The notes under the pieces were generated by a model. The model was not told the origin of the DNA, ran no database searches, and saw only the letters and a program-made list of their open reading frames with translations. Shown in pieces: positions 47,556 through 57,682 of a DNA stretch of 64,000 bases (positions are counted from its first letter, which is position 1; each line of letters begins with the position of its first letter). Both the position numbers and the translations under genes were made by a program. The stretch covers positions 558,001 through 622,000 of the forward strand of contig CAWJXW010000014.1 in NCBI GenBank assembly GCA_963846925.1, in the 5' to 3' direction. Source of the DNA: JAQBQB01 sp963846925. GTDB lineage: Bacteria > Gemmatimonadota > Gemmatimonadetes > Gemmatimonadales > Gemmatimonadaceae.

Positions 47556-50360
47556 TCAGGGCGCGCGTCGCGCTTCGCCGATCGCCGACGGAAAATTGGT
47601 TCGCACGACGAGCGGCGGGCGCGCCAGCGTCGAGTCGGCCTCCTGCGTCGCGAGCATCACGAACTCGCCGTTTGGAAACACGTCGTACGATGACCGTCCG
47701 ACGAGGCTGATGTACTGCTTCATCGAGAAGAGCGGCCGCACGCCCGTCACGGCGACCTTCGGCGACGTCGTCACTTGCGCGGCCATCAACTGCGTCGACG
47801 CCTCACCGGCCACCTCACCAGCCCCCTTGCCGGCAATGAAAAACAGCTCGCGCTGGTCCCGCGACCACACCGGATCGATGCCGCCGCCGGTCGAAACCCT
47901 CACTTCTTCTCCACTTCGATCGGCCGGCCTGACGTAGATCTCGTACGTCCCCGTCCGCGCCGATTCATATGCGACGAACCGTCCGTCCGGCGACAAGCGC
48001 GGCAGGTTCTCGAGATACGGCCCGGCCGCGAACACAACCGGCTTGTTCAGCGAATCCATCGGCGTGATCCAGAGATCGGCCGACACGGTTCCGCCCACGG
48101 CGACCACGGCGTATCCGTGTGCGGGGCCGATGTCGCTCGTCAACAGGTGCCTGCCCGGCGCGCGAAACGCGATTCGCGGCCGTGCGTCGGCGGTCAATGC
48201 AACCGCATACTGGGTCGGGTCGAGGGGGCTCCGGGAAAAATAGATCTCAGAGCCGTCGCGGCTCCAGACTGGACTTGCACTCGACTGGTTGGTCGTCACA
48301 CGCGACGCCTGGCCAGTCGACACGTTGACGCGCCAGATGTCCGGCGACAGGATCTCGCTGCCGTTGAGCGCTCGGCCTACGACGACGGCGAATTGCTTTC
48401 CGTCCGGAGAAACGCGCGGACCTCCGAAGACGCCCGTCGCGGCACCGATGAATCGCCTCGCACCGGCACGGTTGACGATCACCGGTTGGAGGTGTCCGTT
48501 GAGCGACGTGCGTCCTTGAATGAATGCGATAGTACCATCGTCGGAGACCCCGAACGGCACCGCGCCGCCGCTGCCGCCGCCGACATCCCTGGCTAAGACG
48601 GTCGGCGATCCAGTCACGCGTAGCGCCCGCGCGTCGAACGGAACGCCCTCGAGCAACTGCGATGCGGTCGCGAAGACGATGTGTCCGCCCTCCGTCAACG
48701 AGTAGTGTGGCGATAGACCATACACCCCCAAACTCGTCACCTTGCCGCCGGGAATCGTCACGACGGCGAGCACGGAAGAGTCGATCCCGCGACCCGTCGG
48801 CTGGATCGTGATCAGCGCGGCCCGCCCCCCGGGGAGAACGTCGGGAAAGCCGAAGGTGTGCACGCTGTCCGGCCGAGCCAGGATCGATGTCGTTCCATTT
48901 TCGGCGTTCAGTATTGCGATGCCTCGCTCGGCGCCCGTCGTCAGAATCGGAGTTTCCTCGCGCCACGAGAACTGGCCGTTGGCTATTCCGGAGTCGAGGA
49001 GTGTTCGCGCGACGCCACCGGCGACATTGATGCGCTTGACGATCCCGCCTCCATCGGGACGGCGGAGAGCGAACAGCACCTCCTTGCCGTCGGGAGAGAA
49101 GACGGGCGACAGCGCGCTGTCGGTGCCGCGAATCTCCTGCGTGAACCGTTCACCCAAGCGGCGCGAGTAGAGCATCTGATGCGACGCACCCTTCGCCTGT
49201 CCCACGAAGACGAGTGTCCGCCCATCTCTCGAGAGTGCGATCGACGCCGCGGCTCCCCGCGCGGGAAGCGTGAATCCCTCCGGAAGCTCGACGTCGAACT
49301 CCGCGCTGGTGGCGACGGGAGTGGACCGCGGCGCGCGAACGACGAGCCACGCCGAAACGCCCGCGAGCGCCGCCACCATCGTCCACGCCGCGATTTCGCG
49401 CGAGTGCGGTGTGCGGCGTGCGGAGACTCGCTCCCCAGACAACGCGCTCGTCGTGCGCGCGATCGGTCGCGCGCCGCTGAGCGCCTCGGCGAAATCGCGC
49501 GCCGTCGCCCACCGGTCGGCCGGCAACTTCTCCAGCGCTCGCTCGACTGCCGCCTCGACGTGCACCGGCACGCTGCGGCCGACTCGCGCGAATGCTGCGC
49601 GGCCTCTCGGTGAGCACGCGCGCGATGATCGCCTGCGACGTGCTCCCGTGTGCGGCGGCTCGCCGGTGAGCATCTCGTACGTGAGCGCGCCGAGCGAGTA
49701 GATGTCGGTGCGCGCGTCGATGACGCGGTCGCCCGTGGCCTGCTCGGGGCTCATGTACTGCGGCGTGCCGAGCGAGAGGCCGGTCTGCGTGATGCGCGCG
49801 CCGCCGGCGTTGCTCACCGCGAGCGCGATGCCGAAGTCGGCGACGAGCGGCTGCCCGTCGTGCAGCAGAATGTTCTCCGGCTTGAGGTCGCGGTGGATCA
49901 CGCCGTGCGCGGTGCGCGTAGTCGAGCGCGCTCGCGACGGCGATCGCGATGCGCACGGCGTCGTCGACGGGGAGCTGCTTCTCGCGCTCGAGCCGCGCGC
50001 GCAGCGATCTCGCCCTCGACGAACGGCATCACGTAGAAGAGCAGCTCGTCGGCCTCGCCCGAATCGAACAGCGGCAGCAGGTTCGGATGCTGCAGGTTCG
50101 CCGTGACCTGGATCTCGGCGAGGAACCGGTCGACGCCGAGCGACCGCGCCGAGCTCGGGCTTCAGGACCTTGAGCGCGACGCGGCGGTCGTGCCGGAGGT
50201 CGCGGCGAGGTAGACGGTCGCCATCCGCCCTCGCCGATCGGCGGTCGATGACGTAGCGGCCGGCGAGCGCCGTGGCCAGCGCGTCGGTCGTGAGGGTCGA
50301 GTCGCTCCTCCATGGCTGTGACGCGGCAAGAACATGCGCCTCACAGGTGGGCTCCGCCAC
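47556..50360 (-). CDS. Ser/Thr protein kinase with PD40/TolB propeller (several frameshifts in kinase part)
   Basis: About 900 aa. Kinase motifs are spread over frames: VALKVLKPELGA, HRDLKPENILL, DFGIALAVSN and GTPQYMSPEQ. A TM helix (WTMVAALAGVSAWLVV) and an external WD40-like PD40 propeller follow (ALSRDGRTLVFVGQ, SPVFSPDGKEVLFAL, RLSPDGRFVAYESA). The C-terminal 620 residues are intact; frame changes cluster at about 50215, 50150, 50000, 49915 and 49610. The start is uncertain: the frame is open to 50360, and an ATG at about 50313 would need an indel. A short R3-like stretch (49400-49437) lies in the linker before the TM. Confidence 0.75.
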   Translation of the reverse strand: MAEPTCEAHVLAASQPWRSDSTLTTDALATALAGRYVIDRRSARADGDRLPRRDLRHDRRVALKVLKPELGAVARRRPVPRRDPGHGEPAASEPAAAVRFGRGRRAALLRDAVRRGRDRCARGSSARSSSPSTTPCASRSPSRARSTTRTAHGVIHRDLKPENILLHDGQPLVADFGIALAVSNAGGARITQTGLSLGTPQYMSPEQATGDRVIDARTDIYSLGALTYEMLTGEPPHTGARRRRSSRACSPRGRAAFARVGRSVPVHVEAAVERALEKLPADRWATARDFAEALSGARPIARTTSALSGERVSARRTPHSREIAAWTMVAALAGVSAWLVVRAPRSTPVATSAEFDVELPEGFTLPARGAAASIALSRDGRTLVFVGQAKGASHQMLYSRRLGERFTQEIRGTDSALSPVFSPDGKEVLFALRRPDGGGIVKRINVAGGVARTLLDSGIANGQFSWREETPILTTGAERGIAILNAENGTTSILARPDSVHTFGFPDVLPGGRAALITIQPTGRGIDSSVLAVVTIPGGKVTSLGVYGLSPHYSLTEGGHIVFATASQLLEGVPFDARALRVTGSPTVLARDVGGGSGGAVPFGVSDDGTIAFIQGRTSLNGHLQPVIVNRAGARRFIGAATGVFGGPRVSPDGKQFAVVVGRALNGSEILSPDIWRVNVSTGQASRVTTNQSSASPVWSRDGSEIYFSRSPLDPTQYAVALTADARPRIAFRAPGRHLLTSDIGPAHGYAVVAVGGTVSADLWITPMDSLNKPVVFAAGPYLENLPRLSPDGRFVAYESARTGTYEIYVRPADRSGEEVRVSTGGGIDPVWSRDQRELFFIAGKGAGEVAGEASTQLMAAQVTTSPKVAVTGVRPLFSMKQYISLVGRSSYDVFPNGEFVMLATQEADSTLARPPLVVRTNFPSAIGEARRAP
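49400..49437 (+). repeat. R3-related stretch inside kinase gene
   Basis: Reads GCGAGTGCGGTGTGCGGCGT then GCGGAGACTCGCTCC, similar to the R3 core, within the linker before the TM helix. Confidence 0.35.
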
Positions 50361-50387
50361 TAAGTCGACTCACACGCCCGAGTTGCC

Positions 50388-50440
50388 GCTCACGCGCCGA
50401 GCCGCCCGAGGTCTTCCGCGGAGGACAGTCCCACCCCGAG
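50388..50440 (+). repeat. repeat R1, partial copy without palindrome
   Basis: Carries CGAGCCGCCCGAGGTCTTCC joined directly to GGAGGACAGTCCCACCCC, the right-hand module also seen at 54855. The gap 50361-50590 holds nothing else recognised. Confidence 0.6.
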
Positions 50441-50590
50441 CTCCAACCCGGAACAGGCGCTACAACAGGCGTCGCGCCGCCAAGAAGCTCGTGGCCCGGA
50501 AAGTGTCGCATCTCAGACTCGGCGATATCGAAACAAACGCGGCGACGGCGCCGTCATGTGTATTCAGCTTCTCGAATGCTTTGCGGGGCC

Positions 50591-52375
50591 ATGGAGACGA
50601 CGAACGGCGGCTCCCAGCGTGAGTTCGACCATACTCGACCGCGAATTCCAGCGGACGAGACACTCGGCCGAACGACCGCGACAGGTGCGACCAGGAAGGT
50701 CGAGCTCGAGGTTCCTCTCGGCTCGTTCGTTGAAGCCACCCCAACATAGACTTTCGCGTCCGCAAGACCGGGTCGCGCTTGCGTGACGCGCTCAAGAAGC
50801 TTTGGCCCTGGAGCAAACCGGCGGCCGCGCCCGTGGAGGACGCCACCGATCTCGCCGGCGGCATCCACGAAATGGCGAAGGCGACGAATCTCTGGTTCGA
50901 GAGGGAAGTCGTCGTTCTCGAACGCGACGCCTGCGCACTCGCCGCGGACTGGGCCGGCAAAGGGCTGCCGCGACACGACGTCGCGCGAACGGCACCGCTC
51001 GAGGTCGAACAGTTTCTCGCTGGTCGCTGCGCGGAGACGTTTCGTCAATGGACCGATCGCGTTCGTGTGACGATGCGCGACCGGATCGCGCGCGAAGCCG
51101 AGTCGATCGGAGACAAACTCGTCGAGCTGCGGGCGTCGACGACGCGCATCGACCGACTCGAATCGGAGATCGCCGGAGTCGATCGCCGAGTCCACGAGCT
51201 GCGATTAGAAGCAAAGGAGGCCGCGGCGCGAGTCGGGTTCGATCCGATCTTTCCGGGCTGGCTGTTCTTCTGGTTCTTCGCCATCGCGCTAACAGTCGTC
51301 GAGTTCTTCGCCAACTTCCCGGTGTTTCGCCTGCTCCTTCCGATGAAGCCGGCGCTCGCGAAAGCCGCGGAAGACGCGGCGCAGGATGCGATCAGCGGGG
51401 ATTGGTGGGCCGGCTTGGCTCTACAGATGAAGGAAATCGTTCTGCACGCCGACGCGCTCTTCGTCGCGCTCATCGCGGTGCTCTTTCTCGTGTTGTTCGG
51501 CAAGACCATGGGCGGATCCGGCGCGAGTGCTCGTCGCGCTCAGACCCAAGGATCAGCCACTCGCCGCGACGACCGTTCGGAGCATCCGGCGACAACACCT
51601 GACCGCGCTGACCGCATGTGTGCTCGGCATCTCGGCCGTGCTCACCTTCCTATATATGTCGCGCGGCAGCATCGCCTCGGTGGCCGCGTCGCGCGTCTCG
51701 GCCGACAGCCTCGAGTTGCAACGGCTCAAGACCGAAGCGACGCAACTTCCGCTCGGCGACCTCGGCGCCATGGCGAGATCCGCCGCCGCGATCCGCGATC
51801 AATCGCGCACGCTCGAGATTCATCGCGACGATCGCGCCTACGCCACCACGGTGCAGAACAACAACAGGCCGCTGTTCTTCCTCAACCTCGGCCTCGTCTT
51901 CGGCGCCGCGGTCCTGGGATTCTTGACGTATCGCCAAACCGTGAGCGAGGGAAAGGGAGAACATCCGGCAGTCGCCCAACTTCGCGCCGACCGGCGATCG
52001 TTGCAGACCGACGCACACTCGGCCGTCAACTCAGGGCGCGCCGCGGAAACCCAGGCTCGAGCGAGCATCGCCCGCGTCGAGCATCTGATGACCGCGAGCC
52101 CGCTGGCCGAGTGGGGCGCGAAGGTCGATCGATTGGAGGGCGTGATCCCGTTGTTTCGCGGCGAGAACGCACGGCTGCGCGGCATGGACCCGGCGAGCAT
52201 TCTCGCATTTGCCGGCAAGCCGTCGCTGTCGCTACCGATCGTCGAAGCGGAACGCGGTTTTCCGGAGCCGACGGATTTTGCTCGGCTGAAGGAGGAATTT
52301 GCTGCGACCCGCCGCGACTTCGGGGCGGCAGTCGCGCGGATTCCGATCCACAACAGCGACGCGAACTCCCTATGA
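50591..52375 (+). CDS. multi-pass coiled-coil membrane protein (two frameshifts)
   Basis: About 590 aa if joined. From ATG 50591 (METTNGGSQREFDHTRP) the frame passes near 50745 into DFRVRKTGSRLRDALKKLWP, then a long helical region (SIGDKLVELRASTTRIDRLE) leading to two pairs of TM helices (WLFFWFFAIALTVVEFF, ALIAVLFLVLFG; after a shift near 51525, ALTACVLGISAVLTFLYM and LFFLNLGLVFGAAVLGFL). A cytoplasmic helical tail follows (HPAVAQLRADRRSLQTDAHS). If the first shift is real, translation would start at TTG 50779. The stop overlaps the vWA gene start (ATGA). No family recognised. Confidence 0.6.
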
Positions 52376-53124
52376 AGTGGACGCGTCTTGCGCTCGCCAT
52401 AGCTTCGTTCGGTCTCGCGTCGTCGGCACTCGGCTGCGGCGAGTCGGCCGGCGCAAGGCCGGCTGCACCGCCGACGGCCCAATTCATAGTCGGGATCGAT
52501 CTCTCGGCGAGTCGCTCGGTCGAGGCGCTGCGAGATTCGAGGCGGCTTCTCGACGACCTGGTCGAATCGAGACTGCACAACGGCGACGAGCTGGTCTTGC
52601 TCGAGATGTACGGCAGCTCGGACACCGGCGACCATCAGTGGATCGATTCGGTTCCACGCGCGCGCACGCCGGGCGTCGTCTCGACGGCCGACAAGCGGAG
52701 GCTCGACGATTTCAAGGCGGTCGCGCACCAGGTTGTCGGCGCGATGTTCGATTCGAACCGCGTGCGCCGGATCGACAACACCGACGTGTTCGCGACGATC
52801 AGCCGAGCGGCTGACTACGCCAAGGGCGCGCACGATCGGCGATCGACGTTGATCCTGCTGTCGGACATGGAGAACTCGACGGACGAAATCCGCATGGAGC
52901 GCAGCGGTGTGCCGTCGACGCAATGGATCGAAGTCCGGCGCAGCGCAAATCGGCTCCCGGACATGCGCGGCGTCTGCGTTCTCGTCGCCGGCGCGGCGTC
53001 CACGACTCAGCGCGAGGCGACGATCCGCGATTTCTGGGTTCGCTACCTCGCTGCCGCCGGGACGACTCTCGCGGCGACGAACTATCGAGCATTCGTGCCC
53101 GACGCGATGGAGCTTCGCTGCTAG
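52372..53124 (+). CDS. von Willebrand factor A domain lipoprotein
   Basis: 250 aa. Signal with a cysteine at the lipobox (IASFGLASSALGCGES). The vWA domain has the metal-site DxSxS in VGIDLSASRSVEAL, a Thr/Asp position in NTDVFATISRA and the third strand STLILLSDMENSTDE, so metal-dependent protein binding is plausible. Translationally coupled to the upstream membrane protein; the pair probably works together at the inner membrane, the vWA part in the periplasm. It ends just before repeat R1 and the insertion sequence. Confidence 0.7.
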   Translation: MKWTRLALAIASFGLASSALGCGESAGARPAAPPTAQFIVGIDLSASRSVEALRDSRRLLDDLVESRLHNGDELVLLEMYGSSDTGDHQWIDSVPRARTPGVVSTADKRRLDDFKAVAHQVVGAMFDSNRVRRIDNTDVFATISRAADYAKGAHDRRSTLILLSDMENSTDEIRMERSGVPSTQWIEVRRSANRLPDMRGVCVLVAGAASTTQREATIRDFWVRYLAAAGTTLAATNYRAFVPDAMELRC

Positions 53125-53136
53125 TACCTCGGGTTC

Positions 53137-53203
53137 CGCGCCCGAGCCGCCCGAGGTCTTCCGCGCGACCAGTGCAATACTGCCGACACAGCCCGGCAGT
53201 ATT
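53137..53203 (+). repeat. repeat R1, left part of copy interrupted by the insertion sequence
   Basis: Module CGAGCCGCCCGAGGTCTTCC, then the palindrome from GCAATACTGCCG to CGGCAGTATT, cut by the insertion. The sequence resumes at 54587. Confidence 0.85.
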
Positions 53204-54586
53204 GGGTTCTTCCGGGAATGTTGGGAATTTGAGATGACAGCGAGCGAAAGCCGCTGCATGCTGTAGCGACCGGGGAGGGAGCTATGGCGAGCGACGACTT
53301 TCGCGCGTTGGTGCAGGGCGTGGGCGGGTGGGACGGCTTCGAGATCGCCGAGTGGACGACGGAGGAGACGCTCGAGCCCGATGCGTTTGGGCTGCCGGCG
53401 AAGCGGCTCATCATCGACGCTCACCCCGGCGGCCGAGGCGGTGAAGCGCTGCAGTCGCTGCGGGAGTCCGGTGGGCGGCGGTGCACGACGTCACCGAGCG
53501 CCGCGTGCGGGATCTCCCCCTCATGGGCCGCGACGTGTGGCTCGTCTTCCCGCAGACGCGGCTGCAGTGTCCGCGGTGTGGGCCGACGAACGAACAGGTG
53601 CCGTGGCTCGATCGCTATCAGCGAATGACGAAGCGGTTAGCCGAGACGCTCGCGCGCTTGGCGCAGGTCTTTGGCGTGGGCGCGGTAGCGACGCTCTTTC
53701 ACCTGGGCTGGGACACGGTCAAGCTCGTCCATGCCCGCGCGCTCGCGGCGTGGCTCGGGCCGATGGAAGCCGCCGATTTTTCGGCGCGTGCGACGGATCG
53801 CGATCGATGAGTTTGCGATCCACAAAGGGCAGACCTATGCGACGCTCGTCGTGGATGCCGACACCAAACGGGTGCTGTGGGTGGCGCGCGGCCGGGATGC
53901 GGCCGCGCTCGACGGGTTCTTCGCCGCCTTGGGGCCGGCGGGGTGTGCGCGCCTCGAGGCCGTCGTGCTGGATCTGGCGATTCCCTTTGTGACCGCGGTG
54001 CAGGCCCACTGCCCACGCGCGGCAATCGTGTACGATCTCTTTCATGCCCTGCAGCGATACACGGCGCAGGTGCTCGATCGAGTGCGGATGGATGAAGCGA
54101 ATCGCATCGCGCGCCCCGATCGTCACGCGTGGCGGCGGCCCGCCGAGCGGCTGCGTCGGCACCTAACGGGCAAAGGAGTCCGGTGGCTGCTATTAAGCGC
54201 TGGGCCGAATCTGGCGCCGCGGGCGCGCGTCCGTCTCCAGGAACTCCTGGCCCTCAATCACACGCTGTTTGTCGTGTATGTGCTGAAAGAGGATCTCCGC
54301 GAGCTCTGGCGACAGCGCACGCGCGCCGCCGCCCGTCGCGCCTGGCAGCACTGGTATCAGCGCGCCTGTGAGAGCGGCATCGCCGCGCTGGTCCGCTTTG
54401 CGAACCGGCTCGCGCTGTCGGCGGAGTACATCATCAATCACGCCCGCCATCCGCTCCACACGAGTCTCCTGGAAGGGATCAACAACAAGATCAAGGTCAT
54501 GAAGCGCATGGCGTACGGCTATCGCGACGACGCGTACTTCTTCCTGAAGATCCGCGCCGCGTTTCCCGGAATTCCCTGAAGAACCC
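53204..54586 (+). mobile_element. ISL3-like insertion sequence, 1383 bp
   Basis: Terminal inverted repeats GGGTTCTTCCGGGAAT (53204-53219) and, on the other strand from 54586, GGGTTCTTCAGGGAAT (15 of 16 identical). Flanked by a direct repeat AGTATT (53198-53203 and 54587-54592). Removing the element and one AGTATT rebuilds an R1 palindrome as found at 38628-38659, so the insertion point is certain. ISL3 elements usually make 8-bp duplications; only 6 are visible here. It contains one transposase gene. Confidence 0.85.
53284..54579 (+). CDS. ISL3-family DDE transposase (two frameshifts)
   Basis: About 430 aa joined, ATG preceded by GGAGGGAGCT. The N-terminal zinc-ribbon region includes LQCPRCGPTNEQ; HTH region LARLAQVFGVGAVATLFHLG. 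Catalytic residues: Asp in IAIDEFAIHKGQTYATLV, Asp in AIVYDLFHALQRY, Glu in HTSLLEGINNKIKVMKRMAY, the ISL3 signature end. Frames shift near 53470 and 53785, each by one base, with both sides conserved. If these are genuine the element cannot move on its own; given the many indels in this window they may be errors. Confidence 0.85.
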
Positions 54587-54652
54587 AGTATTGCCTCGGC
54601 TCGCGCTCCAGACCCCGGGCCGTCTCGGCGCTGCCTCCGTGCGCGGGGGCGA
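54587..54652 (+). repeat. repeat R1, right part of copy interrupted by the insertion sequence
   Basis: AGTATTGCCTCGGCTCGCGC followed by TCCAGACCCCGGGCCGTCTC. The remainder of the gene-free stretch to 54971 is R1-derived: a weakly conserved tail to about 54800, then an inverted copy. Confidence 0.8.
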
Positions 54653-54801
54653 TTCTGGATGAGGATCGATCGCGGGACGCCGTGCGGTCGCAGTAGCGTG
54701 TGTGTGCGCGCGCGCTGATCGGGACTGACATCGCCTTTTCGCGGTCACGCCGTCTGTCGTGCGCCGATTCGAGTGAGCGAGCGGGTGGGGCTGTCCGGAG
54801 C

Positions 54802-54879
54802 GGAGCCGAGGCAGTATTGCCGGGCAGTGTCGGCAATACTGCACTGGTCCGCGGAGGACAGTCCCACCCCGAGCCCCCA
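54802..54879 (-). repeat. repeat R1, inverted copy with compensatory stem changes
   Basis: Read on the minus strand: GCAGTATTGCCG, loop ACACTGCC, CGGCAATACTGC. Compared with the 38628 copy, two stem positions differ on each arm and every difference is compensated, while the loop is identical. Followed by GGAGGACAGTCCCACCCC on the plus strand. Confidence 0.8.
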
Positions 54880-54971
54880 CCCTGAGCCCTGAGCCGCCAC
54901 CCCGAGCACCGCTTACGAGCGATGTCGATGTGCCCCGTGTGCCCGGGTCGCCACGAGCGCATATTGGCACC

Positions 54972-57639
54972 GTGCCCACCGTCCCCGCCCCAGAGAATCT
55001 GATCCGCCTGACGGCCCAACTGGCGGATCGCTATCGCGTCGACCGCGAGCTCGGCGCCGGCGGCATGGCCACCGTTTATCTCGCCCACGACAGCCGGCAC
55101 GACCGCCGCGTCGCCATCAAAGTCCTGCGCCCCGAGCTGGCAGCGGTCGTCGGGGCTCAGCGGTTTCTCGCCGAGATCCGCACGACTGCGAACCTCCAGC
55201 ACCCGCACATCCTGCCGCTGTTCGACTCGGGTGAGGTGGACGGCACCGTCTTCTACGTCATGCCGTACGTCGAGGGCGAATCGCTGCGCGACCGGTTGGA
55301 TCGAGAAAAGCAGCTTCCCATCGACGACGCGCTCCGCATCGCGGCCGAGGTCGCGGGCGCGCTCGACTATGCGCACCGGCGCGGTGTCATTCACCGCGAC
55401 ATCAAGCCCGAGAACATTCTCCTGCACGACGGACAGGCGCTCGTCGCCGACTTCGGGATCGCGCTCGCTGTCGCCAACACCGGTGACGGTCGGCTGACCG
55501 AAACGGGCATGAGCCTCGGCACGCCCAAGTACATGAGCCCCGAGCAGGCGATGGGCGAACGCACGATCGACGCGCGCGCCGACGTGTACGCGCTCGGCTG
55601 CGTCGTCTACGAGATGGTGACGGGCGAGCCGCCGTTCACCGGGGCGACCGCGCAGGCGATCGTCGCCAAGGTGCTCACCGACGCACCGCGCCCGATGCGC
55701 GACGTGCGCCGCTCGGTTCCGGCGCAGGTCGACGATGCGGTGGCCACCGCGCTCGAGAAGTTGCCGGCGGATCGTTTCACGAGCGCCGCCGCTTTCGCCG
55801 CCGCGCTCACCGGACCCGGCGATGCGCGGCCACGACGCCCGCGGACCGCGCGCCGGTTCGAGATGCACGCGGACAACGGTCCTCGCGGCCGTCTTGTGTG
55901 TCACGACCCTCGTTGCCCTCGGCTGGGGTATCGAGCAACGCACATCTCGCCCGCCGCTCCGGCCCGCGCCGCTTCTCAAGCTGCAGTTCCCGGTGGATCT
56001 CGCGCGCATGTCGACGGGCGGCGTGCTGGCGATCTCGCCGGACGGCTCGAAGATAGCGACGACGGAGTTTCTGGCCGGCGGGCTACAGACGCACCTCGTG
56101 GTCCACCCGCTCGATCAGAGCGCGCCGACCGCGATCGTCGGCAGCGAAGGGGCACTGTCACCGTTCTTCTCTCTCGACGGCGCATGGGTCGCGTGGGCCG
56201 CCGGCTCGCGTCTCATGCGCGCCCGTGTCGACGGCGGACCGGGTGGTGCGACGGCGAGCCTGGTCACCGATCTCGGCGCGTCCGATTTCGTCGACAGCGG
56301 CGCGTGGACCGACGACGGCACGATCGTCTTCACGAGCCGAAGCGGGCGACTCTATCGAGTGAATGCCGGCGGTGGAGCGGCAGCGCGAATCGCGTCGTCC
56401 GTCGACCAGCCAGGCGGCGGCGGAAGAAACCTCCCCGTTGCGCTGCCAGGCGGCAAGCGGGTGATCGTCAGCATTCAGACGACGCCGGCGGACTACCAGA
56501 TGGTCGTGCTCTCCACCGACCGCGGCGAGCAATTGGCGAATCTGGGAATCGGACTCGCTCAGCAGTACGTGAACACGGGCGATCTGGTGTACATCACGCC
56601 CGACGGCGCGGTCATGTCCCTGCCGTTCGACGCGAAGTCGCTGCGGCCCACTGGCGCGCCGCTCGCCATGCCCGTCGTGCGTCAGGCGTTCTTTGCGCGC
56701 TCGCGCATGACGGCGGTGTCGGCGGGCGGAACGATCGTCTACGCCGGCGGCCTGTTCGCCGGCGGCGAGCTCGTTCGCGTGAGCCTCGGCGGGGCGACGA
56801 CGGTCCTGCCGGTTGGTGCGAGGGCCTTTCGTGGTCCTCGGTTCTCTCCGGACGGCCGGCGAATCACCCTCGACATCGAGCCGGGGGGCGATCTGATCGG
56901 CGACGTGTGGATCTACGACCTGGCGTCGTCGGCGTTCACGCCCGTCACATCCGACAACTCGAGCATCTTCCCGGAGTGGACGCCGGACGGTGCGTCGATT
57001 CTGTATTCGACGGTGAGCAACGGCAAGCGGGGCATCGATCGGGTCCCCGCCGACCGCAGCGCTCCGCCGACGCGCCTCGTCGAGGGCAAGGGATCTTTTT
57101 TCGAGGCTGTGGCGGCGCCGGCGAGCGGGATGATGATTCTCAGACAGAATTCCGATTCGACCGGGCGTGACATCGTCAGCATGTCGATCGACGGCAAGGG
57201 GCCGATCACGCCCGTGGCCGCCGGCCGGTTTCAGGAGCGCTCGCCGTCGATCTCGCCCGACGGAGGCCTTCTCGCGTACGCCTCGGACGAGTCTGGCCGC
57301 GACGAGGTTTACGTCCAGTCGCTCCGCGGCGCCGGGCGCGCGGCGGTCTCGGCCAGCGGCGGCGCCGAGCCGCGCTGGGCGCCGGGTGGGAAAGAGATCT
57401 ACTACTGGAGCGGCGATTCACTCTACGCGGCACCGGTGACGACGACGCCGGCTCTCCGCGTGGGCTCGCGGCGCTTCGTGCTGACGGGGCACTACGCGCG
57501 CGAGCCATTCCACGCGAACTACGACGTGGCGCCGGACGGGAAGAGCTTCGTGTTCGTGCGGCCCGTCGAGTCACGCGACGCGCGCGGGCTTTTCGTGGTC
57601 CTCAATTGGTTTGGATCAACGAGTCGGGAAAAGAGATAG
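54972..57639 (+). CDS. Ser/Thr protein kinase with PD40/TolB propeller (one frameshift)
   Basis: About 890 aa joined, GTG start at 54972 (the frame is open to 54930). Kinase: LGAGGMATVYLAHD, VAIKVLRPEL, HRDIKPENILLHDG, DFGIALAVAN and GTPKYMSPEQ. Then a TM helix (VLAAVLCVTTLVALGWGI) and an external propeller (VLAISPDGSKIATTEF, PRFSPDGRRITLDIE, SPSISPDGGLLAYASDESGR). The frame shifts once near 55850, just before the TM. It resembles the kinase at 47556 closely in layout. It converges with the AI-2E gene 43 bases downstream. Confidence 0.85.
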
Positions 57640-57682
57640 GAAACGCGCTGCCTCCCCCGAGCACCGCGCGGGGCGACCGATT

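Noticed and set aside
53204..54586. Insertion sequence carrying passenger genes
   Set aside because: The 1383 bp between the inverted repeats is filled by the single transposase gene.
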